A stretch of 64,000 nucleotides of DNA from Cochleicola gelatinilyticus (GTDB lineage Bacteria; Bacteroidota; Bacteroidia; Flavobacteriales; Flavobacteriaceae), in the NCBI RefSeq assembly GCF_001637325.1, contig NZ_LRXL01000026.1, positions 930,001 through 994,000 of the forward strand. Direction: 5' to 3'. The position numbers and the translations under genes were made by a program. The notes beneath the pieces were generated by a model. The model was not told the origin of the DNA and searched no databases. It was given only the letters and a program-made list of their open reading frames with translations. Below, piece after piece: positions 1 through 8,111 of the stretch (positions within the stretch are counted from its first letter, which is position 1; every line of letters starts with the position of its first letter).

Positions 1-537
1 AGAAGGATCCATCATATCAAATCCCTTTTCTGAAGCAAAAATTTCCGCTCCTTTTCCACTGAGCAGCACGTGTTCTGATTGTGTCATAACTGCTTCAGCC
101 AGATCGATAGGATTTTTAATTCTAGTTACTCCAGCAACAGCCCCTGCATTAAGGGTGGCACCATCCATAATAGAAGCATCGAGTTCGTTAGTTTCTTCGA
201 AAGTAAATACGGCTCCTTTGCCTGCATTAAATAACGGAGAATCTTCAAGTATGTTAATTGTTTTTGTAACAGCTTCCATTGCTGTTCCACCATTTTTAAG
301 GATCTCGTGCCCTATTGTTATTGCTTCTTTTAATTTGGTTTTGTAGGCTGTTTCTAAAGAGTCGCTTAAATTTTCTTTTAATATTGTTCCCGCGCCGCCA
401 TGAATTACTATTCCAAAAGTTTTGTTAGCTTCTATATTTTCGACAGTTTGTATAGGCTCTTTCTTTGTGGTCGAAGGATCATTTTTACATCCTACTAAAA
501 AAGAAATTATCATAAAAAGTGTTAAAGTTTTATACAT
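1..537 (-). CDS. Isoaspartyl peptidase / L-asparaginase, N-terminal part (cut by window edge)
   Basis: Ntn-hydrolase of the isoaspartyl peptidase/asparaginase (EC 3.4.19.5) family, which removes beta-aspartyl dipeptides and hydrolyses asparagine. The start at 537 gives a lipoprotein signal with Cys17 in an LVGC lipobox, so it is probably exported and anchored. The mature part begins with the family hallmark HGGAG (residues 46-50), followed by NAGKGAVFT and ELDASIMDG, then the AGAVAGV...NPI stretch and SEHVLLSGKGAE. All are typical of the alpha subunit. The reading frame runs off the left edge at residue 179, before the autoproteolytic Gly-Thr site, so the catalytic Thr cannot be checked. Family assignment is firm; the lipoprotein location is inferred from the lipobox. 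Confidence 0.9.
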   Translation of the reverse strand, partial: MYKTLTLFMIISFLVGCKNDPSTTKKEPIQTVENIEANKTFGIVIHGGAGTILKENLSDSLETAYKTKLKEAITIGHEILKNGGTAMEAVTKTINILEDSPLFNAGKGAVFTFEETNELDASIMDGATLNAGAVAGVTRIKNPIDLAEAVMTQSEHVLLSGKGAEIFASEKGFDMMDPS

Positions 538-676
538 AAACTATAATTTATATTGAAAGCGTAAGATACTTAAAAAGCCCCATAAATGCTATAGTTGACA
601 AGTAGAATTTGTAGGAATGAGAGCGAACTTTTTGTAGTACAAAATCGATTAAATGCAATATAACAACGTTTAAGTG

Positions 677-706
677 TTGTAAATTGTAAGAAAAGTTTTA
701 TATTTG
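677..706 (+). promoter_or_regulatory. Bacteroidota-type promoter of the CAP lipoprotein gene
   Basis: TTG at 677-679, a 19-base spacer and TATATTTG at 699-706 match the Bacteroidota sigma-A consensus (TTG, 17-19 bases, TAnnTTTG). It lies 38 bases before the ATG at 745. No second match is present in the 538-744 gap. Confidence 0.6.
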
Positions 707-744
707 TATCAACATCATGCCCCAAATTTGATGTCCCCCGAATT

Positions 745-1248
745 ATGAAACTACTTAGAACCAGCCTACTTGCTATAGTATTATTATGCTTTGCAACATC
801 TTGCCAAAAGGATGAAGATACTCTTCCAAATCCTGAAAATTATACAATCGACATTTCTTTAGCTGAACAAACTAATTGGGAGTTAGCTGCAGAAGTTTTA
901 GAGTTAGTAAATGAACATCGATCAACGATGGATTTGACACCAATTAAAAAAGATCAGCAATATGCTTCGGCTTATGCAGTTGAACACACATTATATATGA
1001 TCGATGTACACGGAATTAATCATGATAATTTTACCTACCGTTCGGCTGGACTTCAAAGCAGAGGGGCTACTCATGTTGGAGAAAATGTAGCGTATGGCTA
1101 TAATACAGCGGAGGATCTTGTGCATGCTTGGCTTAATAGTCCAAGTCACAAGAAAATTATTGAAGGAGACTTTAGTCATTCTGGGTTCGGAATTCTAAAA
1201 AATGATAGTGGTGCCTATTTCTTTACACAGCTTTTTTACAAAAAATAA
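745..1248 (+). CDS. CAP-domain (SCP/PR-1-like) lipoprotein
   Basis: 167 aa. The N-terminus is a lipoprotein signal with Cys20 in FATSC, followed by an Asp/Glu-rich tether. The rest is one CAP domain: a first helix with LVNEHR, a His in the AVEHTLYM region, then the signature HVGENVAYGY and AWLNSPSHKKII, ending in a GFGI and FFTQLF strand. The paired His and Glu residues of the CAP cavity (ENVAY Glu, SPSH His) are present. Bacterial CAP proteins of this size are secreted or anchored, and their biochemical role is mostly unknown. It has its own promoter and divergent or unrelated neighbours, so context does not help. Confidence 0.88.
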   Translation: MKLLRTSLLAIVLLCFATSCQKDEDTLPNPENYTIDISLAEQTNWELAAEVLELVNEHRSTMDLTPIKKDQQYASAYAVEHTLYMIDVHGINHDNFTYRSAGLQSRGATHVGENVAYGYNTAEDLVHAWLNSPSHKKIIEGDFSHSGFGILKNDSGAYFFTQLFYKK

Positions 1249-1317
1249 ATACCTATCTAACCTTTTTTTCTTTTAAACCAATTGCCGTATTTTTATGGAA
1301 ACATAAATTATACGGCA

Positions 1318-1854
1318 ATGGCTATTTTAAAACCTTTTAATCTTACAAAATGGGTAGCGGAGAACAGAGCATCCCTTAAACCCCCTGTAGGAAATAAGAA
1401 TCTTTATAAAGATGCAGATGATTATATAGTGATGGTTGTCGCTGGACCCAATGCCCGAAAAGATTATCATTATAATGAAACCGAAGAATTATTTTATCAA
1501 TTAGAAGGGAATATCGAGGTACATGTTCAAGATGAAGGTGTTAAAAGAACGATGAAACTTGGGCCAGGTGATATGTATCTGCATCCTGCGAAAGTGCCGC
1601 ACTCCCCAGTACGTATGGAAAACTCTATTGGTTTGGTCGTAGAGCGAAAAAGAAAAGATCTTGCTGGAAAAGATGGGTTGTTATGGTTTTGTGATAATTG
1701 CAATAATAAATTATATGAAGTGTATTTTCCATTAAACGATATCGAGAACGATTTTCTTAAACATTTTAAAGAGTTCTACGGAAGCAAAGAGCTTCGAACC
1801 TGTAACAATTGTGGTGAGGTCATGGAAGCCGATGAACGATTTACTACAGGATAG
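1318..1854 (+). CDS. 3-hydroxyanthranilate 3,4-dioxygenase
   Basis: 178 aa cytosolic cupin that opens the ring of 3-hydroxyanthranilate in the kynurenine route (EC 1.13.11.6). The cupin core is visible: DYHYNETEELFYQLEGN supplies His and Glu iron ligands and GDMYLHPAKVPHSPVR the remaining His. The C-terminus carries two CxxC pairs (CDNC and CNNC), the rubredoxin-like second iron site of bacterial enzymes. The open frame starts upstream at 1282, but homologues begin MAxLKPFNL, so the ATG at 1318 was chosen. An aldehyde dehydrogenase gene follows after 150 bases. No other kynurenine-pathway gene is in the window. Confidence 0.93.
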   Translation: MAILKPFNLTKWVAENRASLKPPVGNKNLYKDADDYIVMVVAGPNARKDYHYNETEELFYQLEGNIEVHVQDEGVKRTMKLGPGDMYLHPAKVPHSPVRMENSIGLVVERKRKDLAGKDGLLWFCDNCNNKLYEVYFPLNDIENDFLKHFKEFYGSKELRTCNNCGEVMEADERFTTG

Positions 1855-2004
1855 AGTTCTAAGTTAGTATCGAATTTTACAAACTAGTTACAATATTCAG
1901 GATCTTGCGATTATGAAGCAATCCTGTTCGCCTTCATTTTATATTCTTCTTCTATTTACGTACCTTCGCGTCTTATAATTCGCAATTAAAAATACATACA
2001 ATAT

Positions 2005-3558
2005 ATGTCTACAGTAGCAACGTCCTTCGGTATCGAAGAAGCTTTAAAACAACTTGGATTAGAAGCCGTTAATAAAGGAACCTCCACTGGATCTCAATGG
2101 TTTTCAGAGGGAGAAACAATCGCTTCTCATTCCCCAGTTGATGGAAAATTAATAGGAAAAGTTACCGTAACTTCTAAAGAAGATTACGAAAAAGTAATGA
2201 CTAAAGCGACAGAGGCTTTTAAAACTTGGCGCGTAAAACCAGCTCCACTTCGCGGTGAAGTTGTTCGTCAATTTGGTGATGAACTTCGTCGTTTAAAAGA
2301 ACCTCTAGGGAAATTAGTTTCTTACGAAATGGGAAAAAGTTACCAAGAAGGTTTAGGTGAAGTTCAAGAAATGATCGATATCTGTGATTTTGCCGTTGGA
2401 TTGTCGCGACAATTACACGGACTTACTATGCACAGTGAGCGCCCGGGTCACCGTATGTACGAGCAGTATCATCCTATGGGAGTTGTAGGAATTATTTCTG
2501 CTTTTAATTTTCCTGTTGCTGTTTGGGCTTGGAATACAGCGTTAGCTTGGATCTGTGGAGACGTTTGTGTTTGGAAACCTTCAGAAAAAACACCTTTATG
2601 TGGTGTTGCTTGTCAAAAAATTGCAGCACGGGTTTTTGCAGCAAACGACCTTCCAGAAGGAATTTCTTGTTTGGTAAATGGTGACTATAAAGTAGGAGAA
2701 TATCTTACAACCGATAAAAGAGTACCGCTTATCTCCGCGACAGGATCAACAAGAATGGGTAAGATTGTAGGTAGAACTGTAGGAGAGCGTTTAGGGAAAT
2801 CACTTCTTGAATTAGGTGGAAATAATGCTATTATCGTAACACCAGATGCCGATGTTAAAATGACAGTGATTGGTGCTGTATTTGGGGCAGTTGGAACTGC
2901 AGGACAACGTTGTACGTCCACACGCCGATTAATAATTCATGAAAGTATGTACGATACAGTTAAAAAAGCAGTCGTAGATGCTTATAAACAATTACGTATT
3001 GGTAATCCTTTAGATGAAAACAATCACGTCGGACCTCTAATCGATAAAGATGCTGTGAGTAATTATGAAAATGCGCTTACAAAAGTAGTTGAAGAAGGAG
3101 GAAATATAGTAGTTGAAGGTGGTGTTTTAAGTGGTGAAGGCTATGAGAGTGGTTGTTATGTAAAACCAGCAATAGCTGAAGCTGAAAATAGCTTTAAAAT
3201 TGTTCAACACGAAACGTTCGCCCCAGTATTATATCTTATTAAGTATAGTGGTGATGTTGAAAACGCATTAGACATTCAGAATGGTGTAGCACAAGGACTA
3301 TCTTCTGCAATTATGACTAATAACCTTCGGGAAGCAGAGCGTTTCTTATCGGTAGCAGGAAGTGATTGTGGAATCGCAAATGTAAATATAGGAACTAGCG
3401 GTGCCGAAATTGGAGGTGCTTTTGGGGGAGAAAAAGATACTGGAGGAGGCCGCGAAAGTGGTAGTGATGCCTGGAAAATCTATATGAGAAGACAAACAAA
3501 TACTATTAATTACACGACTGAGCTTCCGTTAGCACAAGGAATTAAATTTGATTTATAG
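2005..3558 (+). CDS. Aldehyde dehydrogenase, ALDH7/AmaB type (aminoadipate-semialdehyde dehydrogenase-like)
   Basis: 517 aa NAD(P)-dependent aldehyde dehydrogenase. Catalytic Cys303 sits in GQRCTS and the general base Glu269 in LELGGNN; the nucleotide-binding SATGSTRMG and the structural FNFPVAVWAWN are intact. The C-terminal NIGTSGAEIGGAFGG followed by KDTGGGRESGSDAWK is characteristic of the antiquitin (ALDH7A1) group, whose members oxidise alpha-aminoadipic semialdehyde/piperideine-6-carboxylate in lysine catabolism. The preceding dioxygenase gene makes a role with 2-aminomuconate semialdehyde conceivable, but the sequence signature favours the ALDH7 substrate. It ends at a strong terminator and is probably transcribed alone. 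Confidence 0.9.
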   Translation: MSTVATSFGIEEALKQLGLEAVNKGTSTGSQWFSEGETIASHSPVDGKLIGKVTVTSKEDYEKVMTKATEAFKTWRVKPAPLRGEVVRQFGDELRRLKEPLGKLVSYEMGKSYQEGLGEVQEMIDICDFAVGLSRQLHGLTMHSERPGHRMYEQYHPMGVVGIISAFNFPVAVWAWNTALAWICGDVCVWKPSEKTPLCGVACQKIAARVFAANDLPEGISCLVNGDYKVGEYLTTDKRVPLISATGSTRMGKIVGRTVGERLGKSLLELGGNNAIIVTPDADVKMTVIGAVFGAVGTAGQRCTSTRRLIIHESMYDTVKKAVVDAYKQLRIGNPLDENNHVGPLIDKDAVSNYENALTKVVEEGGNIVVEGGVLSGEGYESGCYVKPAIAEAENSFKIVQHETFAPVLYLIKYSGDVENALDIQNGVAQGLSSAIMTNNLREAERFLSVAGSDCGIANVNIGTSGAEIGGAFGGEKDTGGGRESGSDAWKIYMRRQTNTINYTTELPLAQGIKFDL

Positions 3559-3583
3559 ACCTATTTAATATAGTATATAATAT

Positions 3584-3618
3584 TAAACCCTCAACACTAC
3601 ATTTGTTGAGGGTTTTTT
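3584..3618 (+). terminator. Rho-independent terminator after the aldehyde dehydrogenase
   Basis: Perfect 11-bp stem AAACCCTCAAC (3585-3595) / GTTGAGGGTTT (3605-3615) with a 9-base loop and a run of T. It directly follows the stop at 3558. Confidence 0.85.
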
Positions 3619-3689
3619 CATTTTATAGAATGTGTTAAATTATGTGTAATGCAATGTGTTACAAATTAAATTTGCATTATATTAAATAT

Positions 3690-4520
3690 ATGATGAAAAA
3701 ATTATTTCTTACCGTAATTGCAGCAAGTATAACCTTGTCTTGCGCAGCACAAAAAAAACCAAAAATTAAAGGAGATCGCAATGTTACTGAAATTGAAAAA
3801 GTAATTGTGAATCCGTTTAATACTGTAGAAATAGACGATGGTCTTTCTGTAGAAATTAAACAAGATGCTACCCCGTCTTATAGACTAAAAGCTGACTTAA
3901 ACTTAACAGAAGTGATAGAATTTCGTGTTATAGATTCAGTATTAAAAATTTATACAAGTAACCGCATCACATCCAGTAAAAAACTTCAAATTGAATTAAA
4001 TGCACCAACAGTTCAATATTTAATTCTGAAAAATGATGCTTCGGCAAAAACAAAAGGTAAAATTGAAGGAGAACGATTTCAACTCACCGCCAACCAAAGC
4101 AGTAGTTTCGACCTAGATATTGAAGCCCCAGATGTTTCCGTTTTACTGAAACAGAATGCCGGAGGAAAAATGAACATCGACTCTAACAAAACCACTATCG
4201 AAATGTTAGACCGAACCGACCTTAAAGCATATATAGTCGCTCAAGACCTAACTTCTATTTTAAATCAAAGCGCTCAATTAACTGTTGCGGGAGATTCAAA
4301 AAATGCCAATTATGAATTAAAAGAAAAGTCGGAGCTGAAAGCTAAAGAAATGAAAGTGACATCAGCAAAACTGTATGCGACAAATAACGCGGATGTTTTT
4401 ATTCATGCAACAACCGATTTCGAAATTTATGCCGAAGGAAAAAGTGAAATTTACCTTTACGGAAATCCTGAGATTGTAATTAAGGGGCTTGCAGATGCTT
4501 CCAGAATTATAAAAAAATAG
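3690..4520 (+). CDS. GIN-domain (DUF2807) lipoprotein
   Basis: 276 aa from the ATG at 3690; the open frame reaches back to 3642, but only this start places the lipoprotein signal at the N-terminus (Cys18 in TLSC). The mature protein is a right-handed beta-helix-like DUF2807 'head GIN' domain: short alternating strands with NPFNTVEIDDGLSVEIKQ at the beginning, then repeated polar stacks such as KTKGKIEGERFQLTANQSS and a closing GKSEIYLYGNPEIVIKG. These domains are common Bacteroidota surface or periplasmic proteins without a known biochemical activity. It stands alone between two terminators. Confidence 0.82.
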   Translation: MMKKLFLTVIAASITLSCAAQKKPKIKGDRNVTEIEKVIVNPFNTVEIDDGLSVEIKQDATPSYRLKADLNLTEVIEFRVIDSVLKIYTSNRITSSKKLQIELNAPTVQYLILKNDASAKTKGKIEGERFQLTANQSSSFDLDIEAPDVSVLLKQNAGGKMNIDSNKTTIEMLDRTDLKAYIVAQDLTSILNQSAQLTVAGDSKNANYELKEKSELKAKEMKVTSAKLYATNNADVFIHATTDFEIYAEGKSEIYLYGNPEIVIKGLADASRIIKK

Positions 4521-4543
4521 TACCCCTACATACATTTACATAG

Positions 4544-4580
4544 TGAAAAAACCCATTAAATTTATTTTTGATGGGTTTTT
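4544..4580 (+). terminator. Terminator after the DUF2807 gene
   Basis: AAAAACCCAT (4546-4555) pairs with ATGGGTTTTT (4571-4580) around an AT-rich loop, and the T-run is part of the right arm. Confidence 0.75.
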
Positions 4581-4699
4581 GTGTATAAACGAATAAATTG
4601 TTCCAATAAACGAAAGTATTTGAATATCAGGCAATCATAATTATTCTATATAAGATAATTATGTATCTTAGAATGTACTAATCACTAACCAATCGCCTG

Positions 4700-5641
4700 A
4701 TGAGTAAAAGAACATTGTACTTAATAGGTATTTTAGTTACCATTCTAATTGGAACGTATTTTTTTTGGAAATTATGTTGTAGCTCTTGTTGCGATACAGT
4801 ACAATACAACGAAAATATTGTGCAACCCGCAAATACCAAGAAAGAGGTAGATATTAAAATTGCTACAGGAAATGAATTTGTAGTTTCCGATGCAGTTGGA
4901 GATTTTAACTATAGCAGTTCCAATAATTTTGATTTTAATAGTTCTGAAGCCACCTATTTAGAACCACTATCGGATGGTGTTCGCGTGGGGATAGATACGT
5001 TAAAAACATATTTTTCTGAAAACCCAAATAAATATTTAAATATTACAGGGTGGTATACTTCCGAAGAAGAAAATAAATCTGCATTCCCTAATCTTGGGAT
5101 CGCTAGGGCAAATTCGATTAAAAACTACCTTGTTTCTTCAGGGATTCCTTCAAACAAGATCAATACATTAGGAGCTTTACATGATGATATGGTGCTTGAT
5201 AAAACTACATATCGAGGACCAGTCTCGTTTGGCATAAAAACGGTAGATGAGACGCTTCAAGAAAAAGAAACAGAAGAAATGAATGCATTGCGAGATCGAA
5301 TTAGAAACAATCCCCTTGTATTACATTTTAATTCTGGGGCTACTTCTATTACACTTTCGGAAACACAGCGTAAAAAATTTGCAGATATTTCTACGTATCT
5401 CGATAAAGTAACAGGTGCAACGATTAAGATTACAGGACATACGGACAATACTGGCTCTGGAGAAACGAATTTTTTACTTGGAAAAAAACGCACCGAATTT
5501 GCTAAAGCCTATTTCACGAAAAATGGGATAGATGCAACTAAAATTAAAACGATTTCGAGGGGACCCGATGACCCAATCGCTTCGAATAAAACAGAAGCTG
5601 GACGTTCAAAAAACAGGCGTACGGTCATTACAATTAATTAA
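4700..5641 (+). CDS. Membrane-anchored protein with two OmpA-like domains
   Basis: 313 aa. A single N-terminal hydrophobic segment (about residues 6-24) is followed by a Cys cluster (Cys26, 27, 30, 31). A first, degenerate OmpA-like module spans roughly residues 65-175: EPLSDGVRVGIDTLKTYF, ITGWYTSEEEN and GIARANSIKNYLVSSGI. The canonical second module (about 200-313) has LHFNSGATSITL, ITGHTDNTGSGETN with the peptidoglycan-binding Asp, and GKKRTEFAKAYF...SKNRRTVI. It likely sits in the inner membrane with both domains facing peptidoglycan. The gene 30 bases downstream encodes a second membrane-anchored protein and is likely co-transcribed. Confidence 0.85.
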   Translation: MSKRTLYLIGILVTILIGTYFFWKLCCSSCCDTVQYNENIVQPANTKKEVDIKIATGNEFVVSDAVGDFNYSSSNNFDFNSSEATYLEPLSDGVRVGIDTLKTYFSENPNKYLNITGWYTSEEENKSAFPNLGIARANSIKNYLVSSGIPSNKINTLGALHDDMVLDKTTYRGPVSFGIKTVDETLQEKETEEMNALRDRIRNNPLVLHFNSGATSITLSETQRKKFADISTYLDKVTGATIKITGHTDNTGSGETNFLLGKKRTEFAKAYFTKNGIDATKIKTISRGPDDPIASNKTEAGRSKNRRTVITIN

Positions 5642-5671
5642 ACCAATCAATAATTTAAAAAAGAGAGCAAT

Positions 5672-6211
5672 ATGAATTTATGTATATTAATACCTTTACT
5701 CGTCGGGTTGCTTTGTGCGCTATTTGGATACCTTATTGGAAGATTGTTTTCCAAAAATGATGATAGAAAGTCTGAGGTAGAGTTATGGAAAAATAAAAAT
5801 GTACAGTTAGAAGCCGACCTTGCGGCATGTCGTTCTAAATTAAAATCTGAAACAACTTTAAAAGAAAGTCCTAAAAAAATAGTTCCTGAAGCATCGAATA
5901 CACCATTTGTTGAATTTAATGCTGTAGTTGCGAAGGAAATTTTAGGAAAGAAGATTAAACAAGACGACCTTACGGTGGTGGAAGGTATTGGCCCTAAAAT
6001 TCGTGATATTTTTCATAATCAGGGAATAACAACATGGAAAGACCTTGCTAATTCTTCTGTCGAACATTGTAAAGAAATTCTTCGAAAAGGAGGAGAGCGC
6101 TTTGTAGTACATAATCCGGGAACATGGCCACGACAGGCAAAAATGGCATACGAAGGAAAATGGAAAGAGTTAAAAGCTTGGCAGGATATTCTTGATAAAG
6201 GAAAAGAATAA
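5672..6211 (+). CDS. Membrane-anchored helix-hairpin-helix protein
   Basis: 179 aa. Residues 4-24 are a membrane segment with a GxxxG-like pattern, followed by a charged, probably coiled-coil stretch (about 30-65) and a linker. Around residues 100-140 lies a helix-hairpin-helix unit, LTVVEGIGPKIRDIF then GITTWKDLANSS, as found in COG3743-type proteins annotated as 'flap endonuclease-1-like 5' DNA nuclease'. No nuclease active-site residues are visible, so only a DNA- or protein-binding HhH is supported. The C-terminus (NPGTWPRQAKMAYEGKWKEL) is conserved in such proteins. It follows the OmpA gene by 30 bases. Confidence 0.75.
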   Translation: MNLCILIPLLVGLLCALFGYLIGRLFSKNDDRKSEVELWKNKNVQLEADLAACRSKLKSETTLKESPKKIVPEASNTPFVEFNAVVAKEILGKKIKQDDLTVVEGIGPKIRDIFHNQGITTWKDLANSSVEHCKEILRKGGERFVVHNPGTWPRQAKMAYEGKWKELKAWQDILDKGKE

Positions 6212-6225
6212 CAAAAATTGCTCAA

Positions 6226-6951
6226 TTAATTTCTTCCCTGTTCATTTGGATATAACTTCCACACAGGGTCACTCTGCCAAAATTCTTTTGTATTCACATC
6301 AATTACTGAAAGAGGTCCCTTGAAAGCTGCTCCTGTATCGGTATTCCATACATTTGCAAATTGAGTAGGCACTGCTTTGCCTATACGCGTTGTGGGAGTG
6401 TGCCCAATGTAGATTTCAGAAAAAAGCTTCAGTCGTTTCGGATATTTAGTGTCATTAGGAGTTAATTCAGGATCCATTCCGCAGACCATTTCCCACAAGG
6501 TTCTATCCCAATACATTGTGTTGGGGTAAAATTCATGCTCAGGACCCGATTGATCTGTAAACCCCGCGTGAAGGTAAAGTCGATTCTCTTCATCAACATA
6601 ATAATTGCGAAGTTGTTCTAAGAATTCTATGTGTTTGTTGAGGATTTCTTCGGAAAGATCTTCGTACCTTTTTTTGCTTGATTCCCCGCCATGTGCCAAC
6701 CACATCGCATTCGCATCTCCGTGTTTCAGAAACTTATATAATAATTCGTCATGATTTCCACGAATAAAAATACAGTGATGCTTTTCTGAAAGAGCAATAA
6801 GATACGAAATTACCTCAAGAGATTCGCTCCAACCATCGACGTAATCACCGACAAAAATAAGACGGTCCTCAATAGCAGGTTGTACCAATTTAATTGCTTG
6901 AAGTAACGCTTTGTATCCCCCGTGAATATCTCCAAAAACCAATGTTCTCAT
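6226..6951 (-). CDS. PPP-family metallophosphoesterase (Ser/Thr phosphatase-like)
   Basis: 241 aa cytosolic phosphoesterase with the complete PPP signature: GDIHG (residues 7-11), GDYVDG (35-40), RGNHDE (64-69) and a later HAGF plus GHTPT supplying the remaining metal-binding His. Bacterial relatives include PrpA-type protein phosphatases and symmetrical Ap4A hydrolases; the sequence alone does not separate them. Its start overlaps the stop of the upstream zinc-ribbon gene by 4 bases (ATGA), so the two are translationally coupled and probably functionally linked. Confidence 0.87.
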   Translation of the reverse strand: MRTLVFGDIHGGYKALLQAIKLVQPAIEDRLIFVGDYVDGWSESLEVISYLIALSEKHHCIFIRGNHDELLYKFLKHGDANAMWLAHGGESSKKRYEDLSEEILNKHIEFLEQLRNYYVDEENRLYLHAGFTDQSGPEHEFYPNTMYWDRTLWEMVCGMDPELTPNDTKYPKRLKLFSEIYIGHTPTTRIGKAVPTQFANVWNTDTGAAFKGPLSVIDVNTKEFWQSDPVWKLYPNEQGRN

Positions 6952-8057
6952 GATTGCGATAGTACTAAAATGATTCCAATTACAATAAATATAAATAGAA
7001 CTAAAAAGAAAATTTTCCAGAATGAATATGGTCGTTTTCCTGAAAGCGCTCCTGTTTGTCCGTTAATAAAAAAATTATACCGCTTTCCTTTGTATTTGTA
7101 AGCACTTATATAGACTGGAAGTAAAATATGCTTAAAGGTCTCTTCGGTTAGTTTCATATCGATGGTTGATATACTTTGGGTGTCTCCTCCAATATCTCGT
7201 CGTGCCCAAGAATCGGCAATATTCCTAGCCTCTTTATTCGATTCTAAATGCCCTTCTTTTAAAGGAATAGTATATTTTTTGGTAACAAATCCTGCCAGAA
7301 AACTACTATCGAAAGGTTGTAAGGCTTTAAGATCCCAACGCGCTATTTTTTCGGGAATAACTCCAGAGCGTTGTTTTGATGCTTTTATTAAAGTATCATC
7401 TACAAATCCACTAACATGACCACTTGCAGGGTACCAACGCGTACGTCGCTCTCGTACAGTGCGTCTATTTTTTCCACTCCCAACGGTTTTAGACACATAA
7501 TAATATTCACCTCGTTGGCCTGTATAATTGGCGTACAGTTGAGCATCAAAGGTCCAATACGGGGCGTATAATCCTTTAGTATACTGTGGATCAATGGCAG
7601 CTTTTTTTAAATTGTTTGGAGCAAACCATAATCCTTGAACCCATTTTTTAAAAAGTTGATGTGCTTTTTTTTGATCTATTTGAAAGGGTAATACCGCCCC
7701 AGGGAGAATCCAGTCTTCTTTGTGTGCATCTTCAATAATAAGTGGCATCGTACAATACACACAATGCAGGGATTTGTAATTCTCTTCAATATGTTGATTG
7801 GCACCACAATTTTTGCACTGTAGCATGGTGATCTCTTCACTATGCGACTGAGCCCCCATTTCATTTAAGTACGGTTTTAACTCTAATTCTTCAAAACCAG
7901 ATTCTAACGGTACTATTTCTTGCTTATATCCACAGTATTCGCAGGTTAGTTCTGTGGTTCCAGGAGCATATCGCAGACCAGCCCCACAGTTAATACAGGA
8001 TTTTTTTAATTCGGAAGATTGTACCAAAGTTTCTTGCATGGTGCTTTTTCTACCCAT
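6948..8057 (-). CDS. Double zinc-ribbon membrane protein (YdjG-like)
   Basis: 369 aa. Two zinc ribbons lie at the N-terminus: Cys21/24/39/42 and Cys81/84/99/102. A central domain contains PYWTFDAQLYANYTGQRG and the basic GSGKNRRTVRERR loop, and one transmembrane helix lies at the extreme C-terminus (about 346-366). This layout matches 'TFIIB-type zinc ribbon' proteins such as Bacillus YdjG, which act with an SPFH protein (YdjI) in an envelope-stress complex; here an SPFH gene is the next gene upstream on the same strand, 54 bases away. The function is inferred from that pairing. An internal ATG at 8039 is an alternative start. Confidence 0.72.
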   Translation of the reverse strand: MGRKSTMQETLVQSSELKKSCINCGAGLRYAPGTTELTCEYCGYKQEIVPLESGFEELELKPYLNEMGAQSHSEEITMLQCKNCGANQHIEENYKSLHCVYCTMPLIIEDAHKEDWILPGAVLPFQIDQKKAHQLFKKWVQGLWFAPNNLKKAAIDPQYTKGLYAPYWTFDAQLYANYTGQRGEYYYVSKTVGSGKNRRTVRERRTRWYPASGHVSGFVDDTLIKASKQRSGVIPEKIARWDLKALQPFDSSFLAGFVTKKYTIPLKEGHLESNKEARNIADSWARRDIGGDTQSISTIDMKLTEETFKHILLPVYISAYKYKGKRYNFFINGQTGALSGKRPYSFWKIFFLVLFIFIVIGIILVLSQS

Positions 8058-8111
8058 TCCTAAAAAGAAAAGTATGGATTACGGTTTATTCTAAAAATAT
8101 CGTGTTTGCCA

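Noticed and set aside
5672-6211. 5' DNA nuclease
   Set aside because: Only the HhH unit is visible; acidic nuclease residues are absent and the protein is membrane-anchored.
6948-8057. Primosomal or helicase protein, as such zinc-ribbon genes are sometimes labelled
   Set aside because: No Walker or helicase motifs; it has two zinc ribbons and a C-terminal membrane helix.
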